DNA of 23,353 nucleotides from Nanobdellota archaeon (GCA_018815145.1 JAHIYL010000254.1:1-23353); one strand, 5' to 3'; positions 1 through 7,358 are shown, counted from the stretch's first letter. The notes: generated by a model not told the origin, from the sequence alone. Numbers and translations are program-made.

Positions 1-29
1 TAGATGAATGTCGTAATAGCCAATAAAAC

Positions 30-81
30 AAAAAATTCCCTCTTTTCCCCAGAATAAGCGAGGGGAAAAAGGGAATTTTTT
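30..81. terminator. Strong hairpin with T-run, probable bidirectional terminator
   Basis: Positions 30-50 and 62-81 form a nearly perfect inverted repeat of about 20 base pairs (AAAAAATTCCC...TTTTCCCC against GGGGAAAAAGGGAATTTTTT) with one bulged base and an 11-base loop. The flanking A-run and T-run make it look like an intrinsic terminator on either strand. It lies upstream of the first gene and so probably separates this rSAM-rich region from an unseen gene to the left. The pairing is read directly from the sequence; the terminator role is inferred. Confidence 0.75.
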
Positions 82-136
82 GCCATAACTAGATGTGAAA
101 ATGACAAGCTATGAAATACGGCGAGGTTTAACATAG

Positions 137-1270
137 ATGATAGCAATCCAGATTCTTGATGTACTTAATTTACCTATGATACTTTTTCTGGGTTTGATGA
201 CATCTTATGAAGATTTCAAGTTTCGGAAGATCAGGAACAAATGGATAACACTTTCTTTCCTGTATTCTTTTGCCACATTCATAGGCTTTTCAATGTTTCT
301 GGTATCACGTGGAAATGAGATAAATCCTTTGTATGTCAAGGTATTTTTCCTGAATATGTTCATCTCACTTGGCTTTGGAATTCTTCTTTGGATATCGAAC
401 TTATGGAGTGCAGGAGATGCAAAATTATTTCTGGCATATTCTGTTCTCATTCCTCTGTCAACGTATAAATGGGGTGAGACAGGAGCATTTCCCGGATATA
501 TAATTTTGATTAATACCTTTACACCTATCTTTATATTCTATTTATTCAAGATACTATTCAGTGTCAGACCAAAGATATTTATTGATGAATTAAAGAACAC
601 TTTAAGCCCGATACGTATACTGAATTTTGCATTATTCATATTTGGTTTTCAGGCCATGAACACCATAATTTTCAAAATCTTTTCAATCGAGGCGAATCTT
701 GTGATAAGCACACTGTTCCTGCTGCTGTTCATGGTCCTTTTTACAGATATATTGAAGGTGAACATGCTGTTTTTCAGTGGTGTGCTTTCCATTTATCGTA
801 TAATTTTTGAATTCACAGAAGTCATGAATATCAATTTTTTCTTCAGCCTTTTCAGGCAGTTGCTCGCATTGATGATTTTTAGGTATTTTCTGATTTCTCT
901 TGGTGGCAAGGTCCTGAGAAAGGGTATTTTTATTGAGGATCTTAAACAGGGGATGTGCCTGGAGAAGGATATCATAAAAACCAAGGGCAAATACAGCCAT
1001 AAGGAGGATGTCTCCATATCAGTGCTGAACAGTCTTTTTTCATCCTTCAGGAAAAATGAGAGCATCTTTTCAGATTTCCGGTGTCTTGCAAAAAAGGACA
1101 TAACAAAAATTAAGAGGCTTCATTCATCAGGAAAATTAAAAGAACATGCCGTCTATATATACGAAAAGATATTTTTTGCCTTATTCTTGTTCATCGGTGC
1201 ACTTCTAACTCTCCTGTTCAGGGGAAATTTTCTGATAGCCATCCGTGCAATAGCAGAAAGCTTTATATAG
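137..1270 (+). CDS. A24-family prepilin/preflagellin peptidase (FlaK-like, archaeal)
   Basis: Probable membrane aspartyl peptidase that cleaves class III (type IV pilin-like) signal peptides at the inner face of the membrane. The two catalytic aspartates are visible: D26 in SYEDFKFRKIRNKW and D94 in the degenerate GxGD motif SAGDAKLF. Several hydrophobic segments surround them. After about residue 265 there is a soluble part (GMCLEKDI...) and a final membrane segment near 343-365 (FFALFLFIGALLTLLF), the layout of archaeal preflagellin peptidases with a FlaK-type C-terminal extension. At 377 residues it is longer than the minimal TadV type. The start is supported by GAGGT at 123-127, nine bases upstream. 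It lies 50 bases before the first HxsD-like gene on the same strand. It could serve general pilin processing, or export of the peptide encoded at 3678; only the family call is firm. Confidence 0.82.
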   Translation: MIAIQILDVLNLPMILFLGLMTSYEDFKFRKIRNKWITLSFLYSFATFIGFSMFLVSRGNEINPLYVKVFFLNMFISLGFGILLWISNLWSAGDAKLFLAYSVLIPLSTYKWGETGAFPGYIILINTFTPIFIFYLFKILFSVRPKIFIDELKNTLSPIRILNFALFIFGFQAMNTIIFKIFSIEANLVISTLFLLLFMVLFTDILKVNMLFFSGVLSIYRIIFEFTEVMNINFFFSLFRQLLALMIFRYFLISLGGKVLRKGIFIEDLKQGMCLEKDIIKTKGKYSHKEDVSISVLNSLFSSFRKNESIFSDFRCLAKKDITKIKRLHSSGKLKEHAVYIYEKIFFALFLFIGALLTLLFRGNFLIAIRAIAESFI

Positions 1271-1320
1271 AAAAATTATATTTTACTTGTTATCAGTTTT
1301 TTTAATGGAGGCGGGGTTGT

Positions 1321-1779
1321 ATGACATCAAAAGATAATTCTGAAAAAGTGAAAGTTTTTGCCAATCTGGAGGTTCATGAGGAGGAAGGATATGTGGCAGT
1401 TTCTGTAAATCCAAAGATATATCCGTTAGATATTGTGTATTCAGCAAGCTATTGTTTCCTTGACAGAGCATATGTTGTCCTTGGCGGTGATCCAAATGAA
1501 GAGATATTGGTCGAACTGCGTCATAAGGAAGGAAAAAAGGATCTTGAGACACTGGGAAGGGATTTTAACAATGAGCTCATAAATTATGCTGTGTATAATG
1601 TTCAGAGCTTGAGAAATCAGGGGATTAGAGATGCAATAGTCAGCAAAGCAATCGGTGCTGATTGTGGTTGTGAAGATGGAACTGAGCTAGAAAATGAGGA
1701 AATCAGTGAAGATGATTATATCGACGATCCACTTGGCATTGCAAAACCATGGGAAGAGACACACGGAAAAGGTAATTGA
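1321..1779 (+). CDS. hxsD: HxsD-like small protein of a His-Xaa-Ser peptide system
   Basis: A 152-residue soluble protein. The core (residues 24-112) reads VAVSVNPKIYPLDIVYSASY, followed by a region ending in LRNQGIRDAIVSKAIG, which fits my recollection of HxsD, the small non-enzymatic partner in His-Xaa-Ser systems: a beta-rich start with YPL, a central 'drayv' strand, then FxNELxNY and a C-terminal helix. Two cysteines (C115, C117) follow the core, then an acidic tail ending DDPLGIAKPWEE. GGAGG at 1307-1311 gives a good ribosome binding site. The stop is one base before the next HxsD-like start. HxsD's biochemical role is not established to my knowledge; a peptide-presenting or scaffold role is only a guess. 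The family call rests on pattern memory plus the adjacent rSAM gene and repeat peptide. Confidence 0.72.
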   Translation: MTSKDNSEKVKVFANLEVHEEEGYVAVSVNPKIYPLDIVYSASYCFLDRAYVVLGGDPNEEILVELRHKEGKKDLETLGRDFNNELINYAVYNVQSLRNQGIRDAIVSKAIGADCGCEDGTELENEEISEDDYIDDPLGIAKPWEETHGKGN

Positions 1780-1780
1780 A

Positions 1781-2032
1781 ATGGCTGATATGCAGATAGA
1801 CAAAAAGAACAGGGAAGTTAAGATTGTGCTTGACACAGTTTTCTATGGATATGGCGCAATACTTCAGGCTGGAAAAGACTATCTTGAGCATGCATGGGTG
1901 TTTATTGATGGTGATGTGAATGACAAGGTGCTTGTGACAATGAAGCCAAAGAAGGATGACCTTGATGTTGAGACTATAGGTTATGAATTCTGCAATTATG
2001 TATTAGGCCTTATGCAAAATGCCATCTATTGA
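1781..2032 (+). CDS. Second, shorter HxsD-like protein
   Basis: An 83-residue protein starting at MADMQIDKK. I chose this ATG, one base after the upstream stop, because the longer frame from 1694 lies inside the upstream gene and adds a non-homologous leader. The sequence (VKIVLDTVFYGYGAILQAGKDY, then HAWVFIDGD and VLVTMKPKKDDLDVETIGYEFCNYVLG) parallels the core of the gene before it: the strand before the tyrosine, the 'xxVxxxGD' strand, the LVxxxxKK strand and the DLxxETxGxxFxN helix. It stops before the C-terminal helix and tail. It therefore looks like a diverged, truncated paralogue made by tandem duplication. Its stop overlaps the HxsB start by 14 bases, so translation is probably coupled. 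Confidence 0.7.
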   Translation: MADMQIDKKNREVKIVLDTVFYGYGAILQAGKDYLEHAWVFIDGDVNDKVLVTMKPKKDDLDVETIGYEFCNYVLGLMQNAIY

Positions 2033-3434
2033 AAAAAAACCTCTTTTTGAATACAGGCTCAATTTTTTTAGAGAGAAAAAGTTTGGTGAAAAGATACTTC
2101 TTGTCACTTTCATAGGCTCTTTTGATGTGCTGACAGTTGATGAATATGATCGTTTGCACTCCCATAGGCTGGATGCTGAGGAATATGCAAGATTTGAAGA
2201 AAAAGGCATTATTCTTACAGATGATAATGAGGAAAAGATAATATCTGACTATAAAGAGAACAAGAGGCAGATCTTCTCAGGAACAAGCCTGCATATAGTG
2301 GTTGTGACACTCCGCTGCAATGTGAACTGCATCTATTGCCATGCAGCATCTCATCCTGAAAAAGAGATACAGTATGATATGAGTATTGAAACTGCAAGAA
2401 AAACAGTTGATTTCATATTCCAGACAACATCTGATTCTGTCACTATTGAATTTCAGGGAGGTGAGCCTCTCTTGAATTATAAAGTGATTGAAGAAGTTGT
2501 CAATTATGCCAATGAATTAAATAAGACGGCAAAAAAGGACTTAAAGTTTTCGCTGGTGACTAATCTTAGCTTGATGGACGATAAAAAACTCGATTTTCTT
2601 CTTAAAAATAAAGTGGGGATATGCACGTCTCTTGATGGTCCAAAAAAACTGCATGACAAAAACAGGCCCATGGCCGGCAGCAGCTCTTATGACCTGGCTG
2701 TGAAGTGGATAAAAAACATCAACAGCAGGAAAAATGCAAATGTGAATGCACTCATGTCTACGACAAGGTTTTCATTGCCTTTTGCAAAAGAGATCATTGA
2801 TGAATATGTTGCTCTTGGATTGCATACAATCTTTTTGAGACAGCTCAATAATCTTGGAACAGCAGCAGAATCCTGGGAAAAGATTGCGTGTACACATGGG
2901 GAATTTCTTGAATTCTGGAAACAGGCAGTAGATTATGTATATGAGATAAAAAAAATCAGAGAGAATTCAAGTCGGGTAATGCTATCAAAGATTGTCCTGC
3001 TGAAAAATCCAATGTTTCTTGACCTGATGAGTCCCTGCGGTGCTGCAATAGGTCAGATGGCATACAACTATAATGGTGATATATACAGCTGTGATGAAGC
3101 AAGGATGCTCAATGATGATCTTTTTATGCTTGGGACAGTACATGATAATACATACAAAGAGATAATGTCATCACCTAAAACATGCAGTCTGGTGGCGTCA
3201 TCTGTGAATGAGACACATTTTTGTGATACCTGCATATATCAGCCATACTGCGGCCTTTGTCCGGTCTGTAATTATGCAGTAAATGGGACAACAGTACCAA
3301 AATTACCCATAGATTTTAGGTGCAAGGTGTTGACAGGGCAGTTTGATCATCTTTTTGAAAAAATTATAAATGAAGAGGGATTCAAGGAAAGGGTTATGAA
3401 GATTCTTAAGCAAAAGATAAAACCTATCCTATAG
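2019..3434 (+). CDS. hxsB: HxsB-like radical SAM/SPASM peptide maturase
   Basis: A 471-residue radical SAM enzyme expected to act on a ribosomal peptide. An N-terminal domain (about 1-90, FEYRLNF...LLVTFIGSFDVL...) is typical of peptide-recognising maturases. The rSAM cluster motif is C100-x3-C104-x2-C107 (CNVNCIYC), with GGEP at 147-150 and LDGP near 205-208. A C-terminal SPASM region supplies further cluster ligands: C340, C358, C402, C405, C411, C414, C417 and C435. Length, N-terminal opening and position after HxsD-like genes match HxsB of His-Xaa-Ser systems as I remember the family. The ATG overlaps the previous gene by 14 bases. The likely substrate is the His-x-Ser/Asn repeat peptide at 3678. 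The modification is unknown; a crosslink on His or neighbouring carbons is conceivable from related SPASM enzymes but not shown here. Confidence 0.83.
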   Translation: MPSIEKKPLFEYRLNFFREKKFGEKILLVTFIGSFDVLTVDEYDRLHSHRLDAEEYARFEEKGIILTDDNEEKIISDYKENKRQIFSGTSLHIVVVTLRCNVNCIYCHAASHPEKEIQYDMSIETARKTVDFIFQTTSDSVTIEFQGGEPLLNYKVIEEVVNYANELNKTAKKDLKFSLVTNLSLMDDKKLDFLLKNKVGICTSLDGPKKLHDKNRPMAGSSSYDLAVKWIKNINSRKNANVNALMSTTRFSLPFAKEIIDEYVALGLHTIFLRQLNNLGTAAESWEKIACTHGEFLEFWKQAVDYVYEIKKIRENSSRVMLSKIVLLKNPMFLDLMSPCGAAIGQMAYNYNGDIYSCDEARMLNDDLFMLGTVHDNTYKEIMSSPKTCSLVASSVNETHFCDTCIYQPYCGLCPVCNYAVNGTTVPKLPIDFRCKVLTGQFDHLFEKIINEEGFKERVMKILKQKIKPIL

Positions 3435-3450
3435 AAATACTATAGAAATA
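3429..3450. repeat. 11-base tandem duplication across the hxsB stop
   Basis: CTATAGAAATA occurs twice without a gap, at 3429-3439 and 3440-3450. The first copy contains the stop codon of the HxsB-like gene. This is probably a small slippage duplication; I see no functional role. Confidence 0.6.
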
Positions 3451-3598
3451 AATTCCATCAAAATGAAAAAATATATTAAAGAGTATAGCAATTACATATA
3501 CTTATCCGCAAATATTTGTCAAAGTGGTGTTTTACTTTGATATTACAGAATTCCTTAAAAGTGAATTCCAGTGTTTTTGAACCATAAAAAATATTTGT

Positions 3599-3616
3599 GG
3601 ATGGTATATACCAACC
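3599..3616. promoter_or_regulatory. 18-base near-perfect palindrome, candidate operator upstream of the HxsA-like gene
   Basis: A perfect 12-base palindrome TGGTATATACCA at 3602-3613 extends to 18 bases with a single mismatched pair (GGaTGGTATATACCAaCC). It lies about 40 bases upstream of the TATA-like element and 60 bases before the precursor start, in the only sizeable gap of the Hxs locus. A dimeric regulator binding site would fit; no regulator gene is visible in the window, so this is inference from symmetry and position. Confidence 0.45.
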
Positions 3617-3641
3617 GTAGAGTTCAAAAAAACTCTTAAGG

Positions 3642-3655
3642 TTTAGTATATATTA
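3642..3655 (+). promoter_or_regulatory. TATA-like promoter element for a leaderless HxsA-like mRNA
   Basis: TTTAGTATATATTA is centred about 27 bases upstream of the ATG at 3678, the spacing expected between an archaeal TATA box and the transcription start. The transcript would then begin at or next to the start codon, as in leaderless archaeal mRNAs. No convincing Shine-Dalgarno sequence precedes the ATG (AGAGG at 3658-3662 is about 15 bases away). This gives the precursor its own promoter separate from the hxsD-hxsB transcript, which would allow higher expression of the substrate. Confidence 0.5.
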
Positions 3656-3677
3656 AAAGAGGTTAATCAATATCACA

Positions 3678-4061
3678 ATGCCAGATAAATCAAAATTACC
3701 AAAGATAAAAAAAAAGATTTCTTCTTTTTTAACTAGTGAAGAAGGAAGCATATCAAAAAAATCACTTTTTACACTTGGAGCATTTATCGGAACAGCAGCC
3801 ATAGGCTCGGTTCTGGCAAAATCAGCAAAAGCAAACCAGATATCGATATCAAGTTCATCGACTTCCACAACAATAAGCGTCTCTGCCACACATGCGCATC
3901 ATGCAAGTCATACCAATCATTCGAGCCATGCGAATCATGCCAGTCATTCAGCACACAACAGTCATGGAAATCATAATAGTCATTCCAATCACAGTAGCCA
4001 TAGCAGTCATGGTAGTCATAGCAGCCATGGCAACTGTTGCAGAGGAAGCGGTTATATGTGA
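3678..4061 (+). CDS. hxsA: HxsA-like precursor with 15 His-x-[Ser/Asn] triplets
   Basis: A 127-residue protein that is probably the substrate of the flanking rSAM maturases. Layout: a lysine-rich N-terminus (1-28), a hydrophobic stretch 30-47 (LFTLGAFIGTAAIGSVLA) after KK and followed by KSAKA, a Ser/Thr linker (54-71), then an unbroken array of 15 triplets beginning with His at residues 75-119, and a tail CCRGSGYM. The third position is Ser nine times, Asn five times and Ala once. The hydrophobic stretch could be a signal peptide cleaved after SAKA or a membrane anchor. Repeat, size and neighbours match HxsA of His-Xaa-Ser systems. A plain metal-binding His-rich protein is the alternative, but the flanking hxsB- and hxsD-like genes argue against it. 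The next gene starts six bases after the stop. Confidence 0.82.
   Translation: MPDKSKLPKIKKKISSFLTSEEGSISKKSLFTLGAFIGTAAIGSVLAKSAKANQISISSSSTSTTISVSATHAHHASHTNHSSHANHASHSAHNSHGNHNSHSNHSSHSSHGSHSSHGNCCRGSGYM
3900..4034 (+). repeat. 9-base-period coding repeat, 15 units (His-x-Ser/Asn)
   Basis: Fifteen consecutive 9-base units each start with CAT or CAC (His) and mostly end in AGT/AGC (Ser) or AAT/AAC (Asn). Third-base and middle-codon changes vary freely while the His and the Ser/Asn positions are kept, so selection appears to act on the peptide rather than on the DNA. It lies inside the HxsA-like gene. Confidence 0.9.
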
Positions 4062-4067
4062 AAAAGG

Positions 4068-6035
4068 ATGAAAAATCCGCAAAGTTTTTCTGTAAAACAG
4101 CTATATTTCAAGAGTAAAAATTTGAGACCTGAGCTTAAGCTTTTTGATTCTTCTGTCTTATTTGATAAAAACAATTATATTTTACAGGAAGATTTGTTGA
4201 CTTTAAGTGAAAATAGGGATGTCTCAATTTTTTTTTCAAATTTGGCAAAAAGCCTGTATATGATTGATTCTTCAAGCAAAAAATTTCTTTCACACAAAGA
4301 GACAATGATCCCTCAGTCTTTTGTTGACTCTAATATATATGTAAGAAAAAAAGGACAAAAAATAGGGAAAATTACTGGTTTTTTTGACATACTTTACATT
4401 GCATTTTCAAATGACTGCAATCTAAGGTGCAGATACTGCTCAACCAAGGGAGGAGAGTTCAAGAATACCAATGATATTACAGCTGTGAAGAAAGTCATTG
4501 ATCTAGTTGCAGAGCAGAATAACAAGAATCAGATTGTAAAATTTCTTGGAGAAGGGGAACCATCTTTGAACCTAAAGGCAATTGAAGAGGTGACACAATA
4601 TATTAGGATGAAGATGCCGCAGACAAAGATAGGGATTTCTACAAATGGTGTTGTATCAGATGAAGTCAAGGTATTTTTTCTGGACCATATGGATAAGCTG
4701 CAGATTTCCTACGACGGATGCCCTGAGCTCCAGGATAAGCAAAGGATTTTTCCCGATGGCAGTTCATCGTCAAAGATTGTTGAGGATACAATAGATTATT
4801 TCATTAAAAAAAACAAAAAATTCACTATAAAAATTGTTGTGACAAAAGAGACACTTGGGAAGGAGAAAAAAATAATGTCCCATCTGCAGAATCTGGGAGT
4901 TAAGACAATATCATTTTCACAGCAAGATGAATTTGGCAGAGGAAAAGACTACTGTCCTTCAAGCATGGATGAATTTACAGAATTTATGCTTAAGATGGAA
5001 GAATTGTCTAGATTTAATGGAATTAAGATTAACCATGGTCCAATTCAGTCTATTGGAAATACGGTTCCAGTCGGATGCGGTGCTGGCATGAATGTGTTAA
5101 GCTTTGGTCCTGAAAAGATATTATCCGGTTGCCTTGGGTTTGCTTCTTCTGAAAGGATTGAGGAACTCCTTAATCAGAAGATTGATAGTGATTCTGAAGT
5201 GAATGCATTGTTTTTTGGGAAATATGATGACAAAACCAAAAAAATTGAAATTGATGAGAAAAGACTGAAAAAACTGAGAGACAGGATAAATGTACATGAA
5301 ATATGTCAGCAATGTGAATTCCTGTATTTTTGCGGTGCTGGATGCCCGCTGAAAAATGCATTGAATAATGGAGAATTAAAAAAACCTTTTAAAGAGTATT
5401 GTGAAGGAACAAAATCTATGTTCAGGAAAATACTTTACTATGTATCTGAACGATATTTCATAGAAAAATTACCATATTTTAAAAAAAAGGGTGATAGTAC
5501 AATTTTTCGGACAAAATACTTTGAATTTCCTGTCAATTCGAATACATTCATTATTCTTGATTCAAATACAGATATTGATTCAATTCATTCTGATATTGAA
5601 AAACACATGCAAAAAAATATGCAAGAGTTTGTGGTCTTTTTTATCTCTCCAAGAATTGAGGCAGCAGAAAGAAATTTACAGTTCGGGCATGATTTACTAA
5701 GTTTTATTAGAAAACTCAAGAGTTGGAGAGCATCATACATGATCACTAGACCTATTTTTAAATGTTTAGCAGGCAAAAAAACAGAGGGATTGTCCAAAGG
5801 ACAGGATTTTGCCACAGATTGTACAAAATGTATAGAATTATTCTATGTGAAAGATGACGTAGTTCATTTTTGCAATGGAAAAAAGGGAAAAAGATTTGAT
5901 TCCTATACTGCAAGGGATGAGATCCTGGCAGATTTCTATAAGACAATTGAAAATAAACAACCAAATGAAAGTTGCATATTTTGTCCAGAATTTATAAGAA
6001 AAAAGTGTAATGGCTGCTTCAGCAATCCAAAATAA
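4068..6035 (+). CDS. Large radical SAM/SPASM peptide maturase with an extra Cys-rich C-terminal domain
   Basis: A 655-residue enzyme. Residues 1-105 form an N-terminal domain like those binding leader peptides. The rSAM motif is C117-x3-C121-x2-C124 (CNLRCRYC), with GEGEP at 161-165 in place of GGEP and SYDG near 214-217. A SPASM region provides C337, C355, C413, C416, C422, C426 and C445. A further domain (about 460-655) ends with eight more cysteines: C566, C585, C588, C602, C636, C639, C647 and C650, looking like a second, SPASM-like cluster site. It occupies the place of the second maturase of an Hxs locus, but it is nearly twice the length I expect for HxsC and lacks that family's look, so I do not name it hxsC. 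The start is six bases after the precursor stop, which strongly suggests a shared substrate. Confidence 0.8.
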   Translation: MKNPQSFSVKQLYFKSKNLRPELKLFDSSVLFDKNNYILQEDLLTLSENRDVSIFFSNLAKSLYMIDSSSKKFLSHKETMIPQSFVDSNIYVRKKGQKIGKITGFFDILYIAFSNDCNLRCRYCSTKGGEFKNTNDITAVKKVIDLVAEQNNKNQIVKFLGEGEPSLNLKAIEEVTQYIRMKMPQTKIGISTNGVVSDEVKVFFLDHMDKLQISYDGCPELQDKQRIFPDGSSSSKIVEDTIDYFIKKNKKFTIKIVVTKETLGKEKKIMSHLQNLGVKTISFSQQDEFGRGKDYCPSSMDEFTEFMLKMEELSRFNGIKINHGPIQSIGNTVPVGCGAGMNVLSFGPEKILSGCLGFASSERIEELLNQKIDSDSEVNALFFGKYDDKTKKIEIDEKRLKKLRDRINVHEICQQCEFLYFCGAGCPLKNALNNGELKKPFKEYCEGTKSMFRKILYYVSERYFIEKLPYFKKKGDSTIFRTKYFEFPVNSNTFIILDSNTDIDSIHSDIEKHMQKNMQEFVVFFISPRIEAAERNLQFGHDLLSFIRKLKSWRASYMITRPIFKCLAGKKTEGLSKGQDFATDCTKCIELFYVKDDVVHFCNGKKGKRFDSYTARDEILADFYKTIENKQPNESCIFCPEFIRKKCNGCFSNPK

Positions 6036-6108
6036 TGTACTGATGCTCAATTCAGGTCCTGGATTAGATTTAAATAATTACTTTGATTCTATAAAATTGA
6101 AACTCAGA

Positions 6109-7233
6109 ATGAAAAAGATTTTTATTAGAAATGTGGGTTGTGACAGGCGTGGTCTAGATGCTGCAAGGCTTTCAGAATATTTCAGGAAAAACAATTGTGA
6201 GATAATCACTGACCCAGAATATGCAGATGATATTATTCTTGTTACATGCGGCTTTATTGAAAGCAGAGAAAAAAGAAGCCTTGAATCTATTGAAAAACTG
6301 AACAGATATGATGGAAGACTTATCGTGCTTGGATGCCTTCCAGAAACTAGCAAAAAAAAACTAAGGGAAATTTTCAGCGGCTCAAGCTTACCAACAAAAA
6401 ATATTGATGAAATTGACTCATTTTTCCCATCATTTAAGGTATCTTTTGGAAGTATCGCAGATGCAAACAACCCTTATTGGGATAACCTTAGTGAAATGAG
6501 CGGATTATCTCCTGAAGAAGTGAAAGGACTCTATCGAGATACAGCAACATTGAGGATTGCTTCAGGATGCAATGGTAAATGCAGCTATTGTATAATCCCT
6601 GTGGCAATAGGCGAATTTAGGAGTAAAAATGTTTCTCAGATTGAAAAAGAATATCTCAAACTGCAAAATAAAGGATATCATAATTTCATTATCACTGCAG
6701 ATGATACAGGAGCATATGGTAGGGATATAGGTTTGAGTCTTTCAGAGTTATTGATAAGGCTCGATAAGCTTTCAGCTGATGATGATTTGACATGGGAGAT
6801 ATGTACATTGAATCCATGCTGGATTAATGATGCAGAAGAGGTATTATTCATGCTAATTAAAAGGGGAAGAATCAGGAGGCTGGAGATTGATATCCAGTCA
6901 GGAAGTTCGAGAATACTTCATCTCATGAACCGACCGGCTGACCTCAAGTCGCTGACAAGGACAATTTTAAGGTTCAAAAGTGCAAATCCTGTTCTATCAC
7001 TCAAATCGCAGTTCATTATTGGGTTTCCAACAGAGTCAGAAAAAGATTTTGAAGACACAATAGACTTCATAAAAAATTCAACATTGAACTGCAAAGGAGA
7101 TATATTACAGATAATCCCTTATTCAGATATGCCTGGCAGTGTCGCGCACAAAATACATGATAAGAATGGCAGAGCTGAAATCGCCAGGAAGTATGAAATA
7201 TTGAAGAGGACTTTTTCTATAGGTTCATACTAA
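6109..7233 (+). CDS. MiaB/RimO-like radical SAM methylthiotransferase lacking the TRAM domain
   Basis: A 374-residue enzyme of the methylthiotransferase family, which inserts a methylthio group into a C-H bond of tRNA (MiaB, MtaB) or ribosomal protein S12 (RimO). The N-terminal domain carries the three auxiliary-cluster cysteines C11, C47 and C76. The rSAM motif is SGC154-NGK-C158-SY-C161-IIP. The family signature QSGSSRILHLMNRP is at 263-276 and PYSDMPGS near 337-344. The protein ends just after this region, where members normally continue for about 60 residues as TRAM, which contacts the substrate. I chose ATG 6109 because the protein then opens with MKKIFIRNVGC as in the family; the longer frame from 6010 adds 33 unrelated residues overlapping the upstream gene. 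Co-directional placement behind the peptide maturase suggests a peptide substrate; a tRNA role cannot be excluded. Confidence 0.8.
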   Translation: MKKIFIRNVGCDRRGLDAARLSEYFRKNNCEIITDPEYADDIILVTCGFIESREKRSLESIEKLNRYDGRLIVLGCLPETSKKKLREIFSGSSLPTKNIDEIDSFFPSFKVSFGSIADANNPYWDNLSEMSGLSPEEVKGLYRDTATLRIASGCNGKCSYCIIPVAIGEFRSKNVSQIEKEYLKLQNKGYHNFIITADDTGAYGRDIGLSLSELLIRLDKLSADDDLTWEICTLNPCWINDAEEVLFMLIKRGRIRRLEIDIQSGSSRILHLMNRPADLKSLTRTILRFKSANPVLSLKSQFIIGFPTESEKDFEDTIDFIKNSTLNCKGDILQIIPYSDMPGSVAHKIHDKNGRAEIARKYEILKRTFSIGSY

Positions 7234-7358
7234 TAAAAGCAATAATATTAATATGAAAAATATACACGCTTGGTCAGTCAATCAAACATGTTGGCTGCCA
7301 AAAGGCTCAAAATCAAAACTTATTTGAACGAGAGAATAATTCAGTAATTGACAAGCAT

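Noticed and set aside
3463..3540. 25-codon ORF (MKKYIKEYSNYIYL...) between the HxsB- and HxsA-like genes
   Set aside because: No ribosome binding site, no recognisable feature, and ORFs of this size are expected by chance in AT-rich DNA.
3900..4034. CRISPR-like or minisatellite DNA repeat
   Set aside because: The period is 9 bases, in frame, with many synonymous differences; it is a protein repeat, with no spacer structure.
3678..4061. Plain histidine-rich metal-binding or metal-storage protein
   Set aside because: The strict three-residue register and the adjacent HxsB- and HxsD-like genes fit a modified peptide precursor much better; metal binding of the product remains possible.
4068..6035. 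Naming this gene hxsC
   Set aside because: It is in the right place, but its length, GEGEP motif and extra Cys-rich C-terminal domain do not match HxsC as I know it.
6010..6108. Longer N-terminus of the methylthiotransferase
   Set aside because: The 33 extra residues overlap the upstream gene and precede the family's normal opening; the ATG at 6109 is the better start.
6078..6470. 130-codon minus-strand open frame
   Set aside because: It is antisense to the N-terminal domain of the methylthiotransferase, whose cysteines are conserved on the plus strand.
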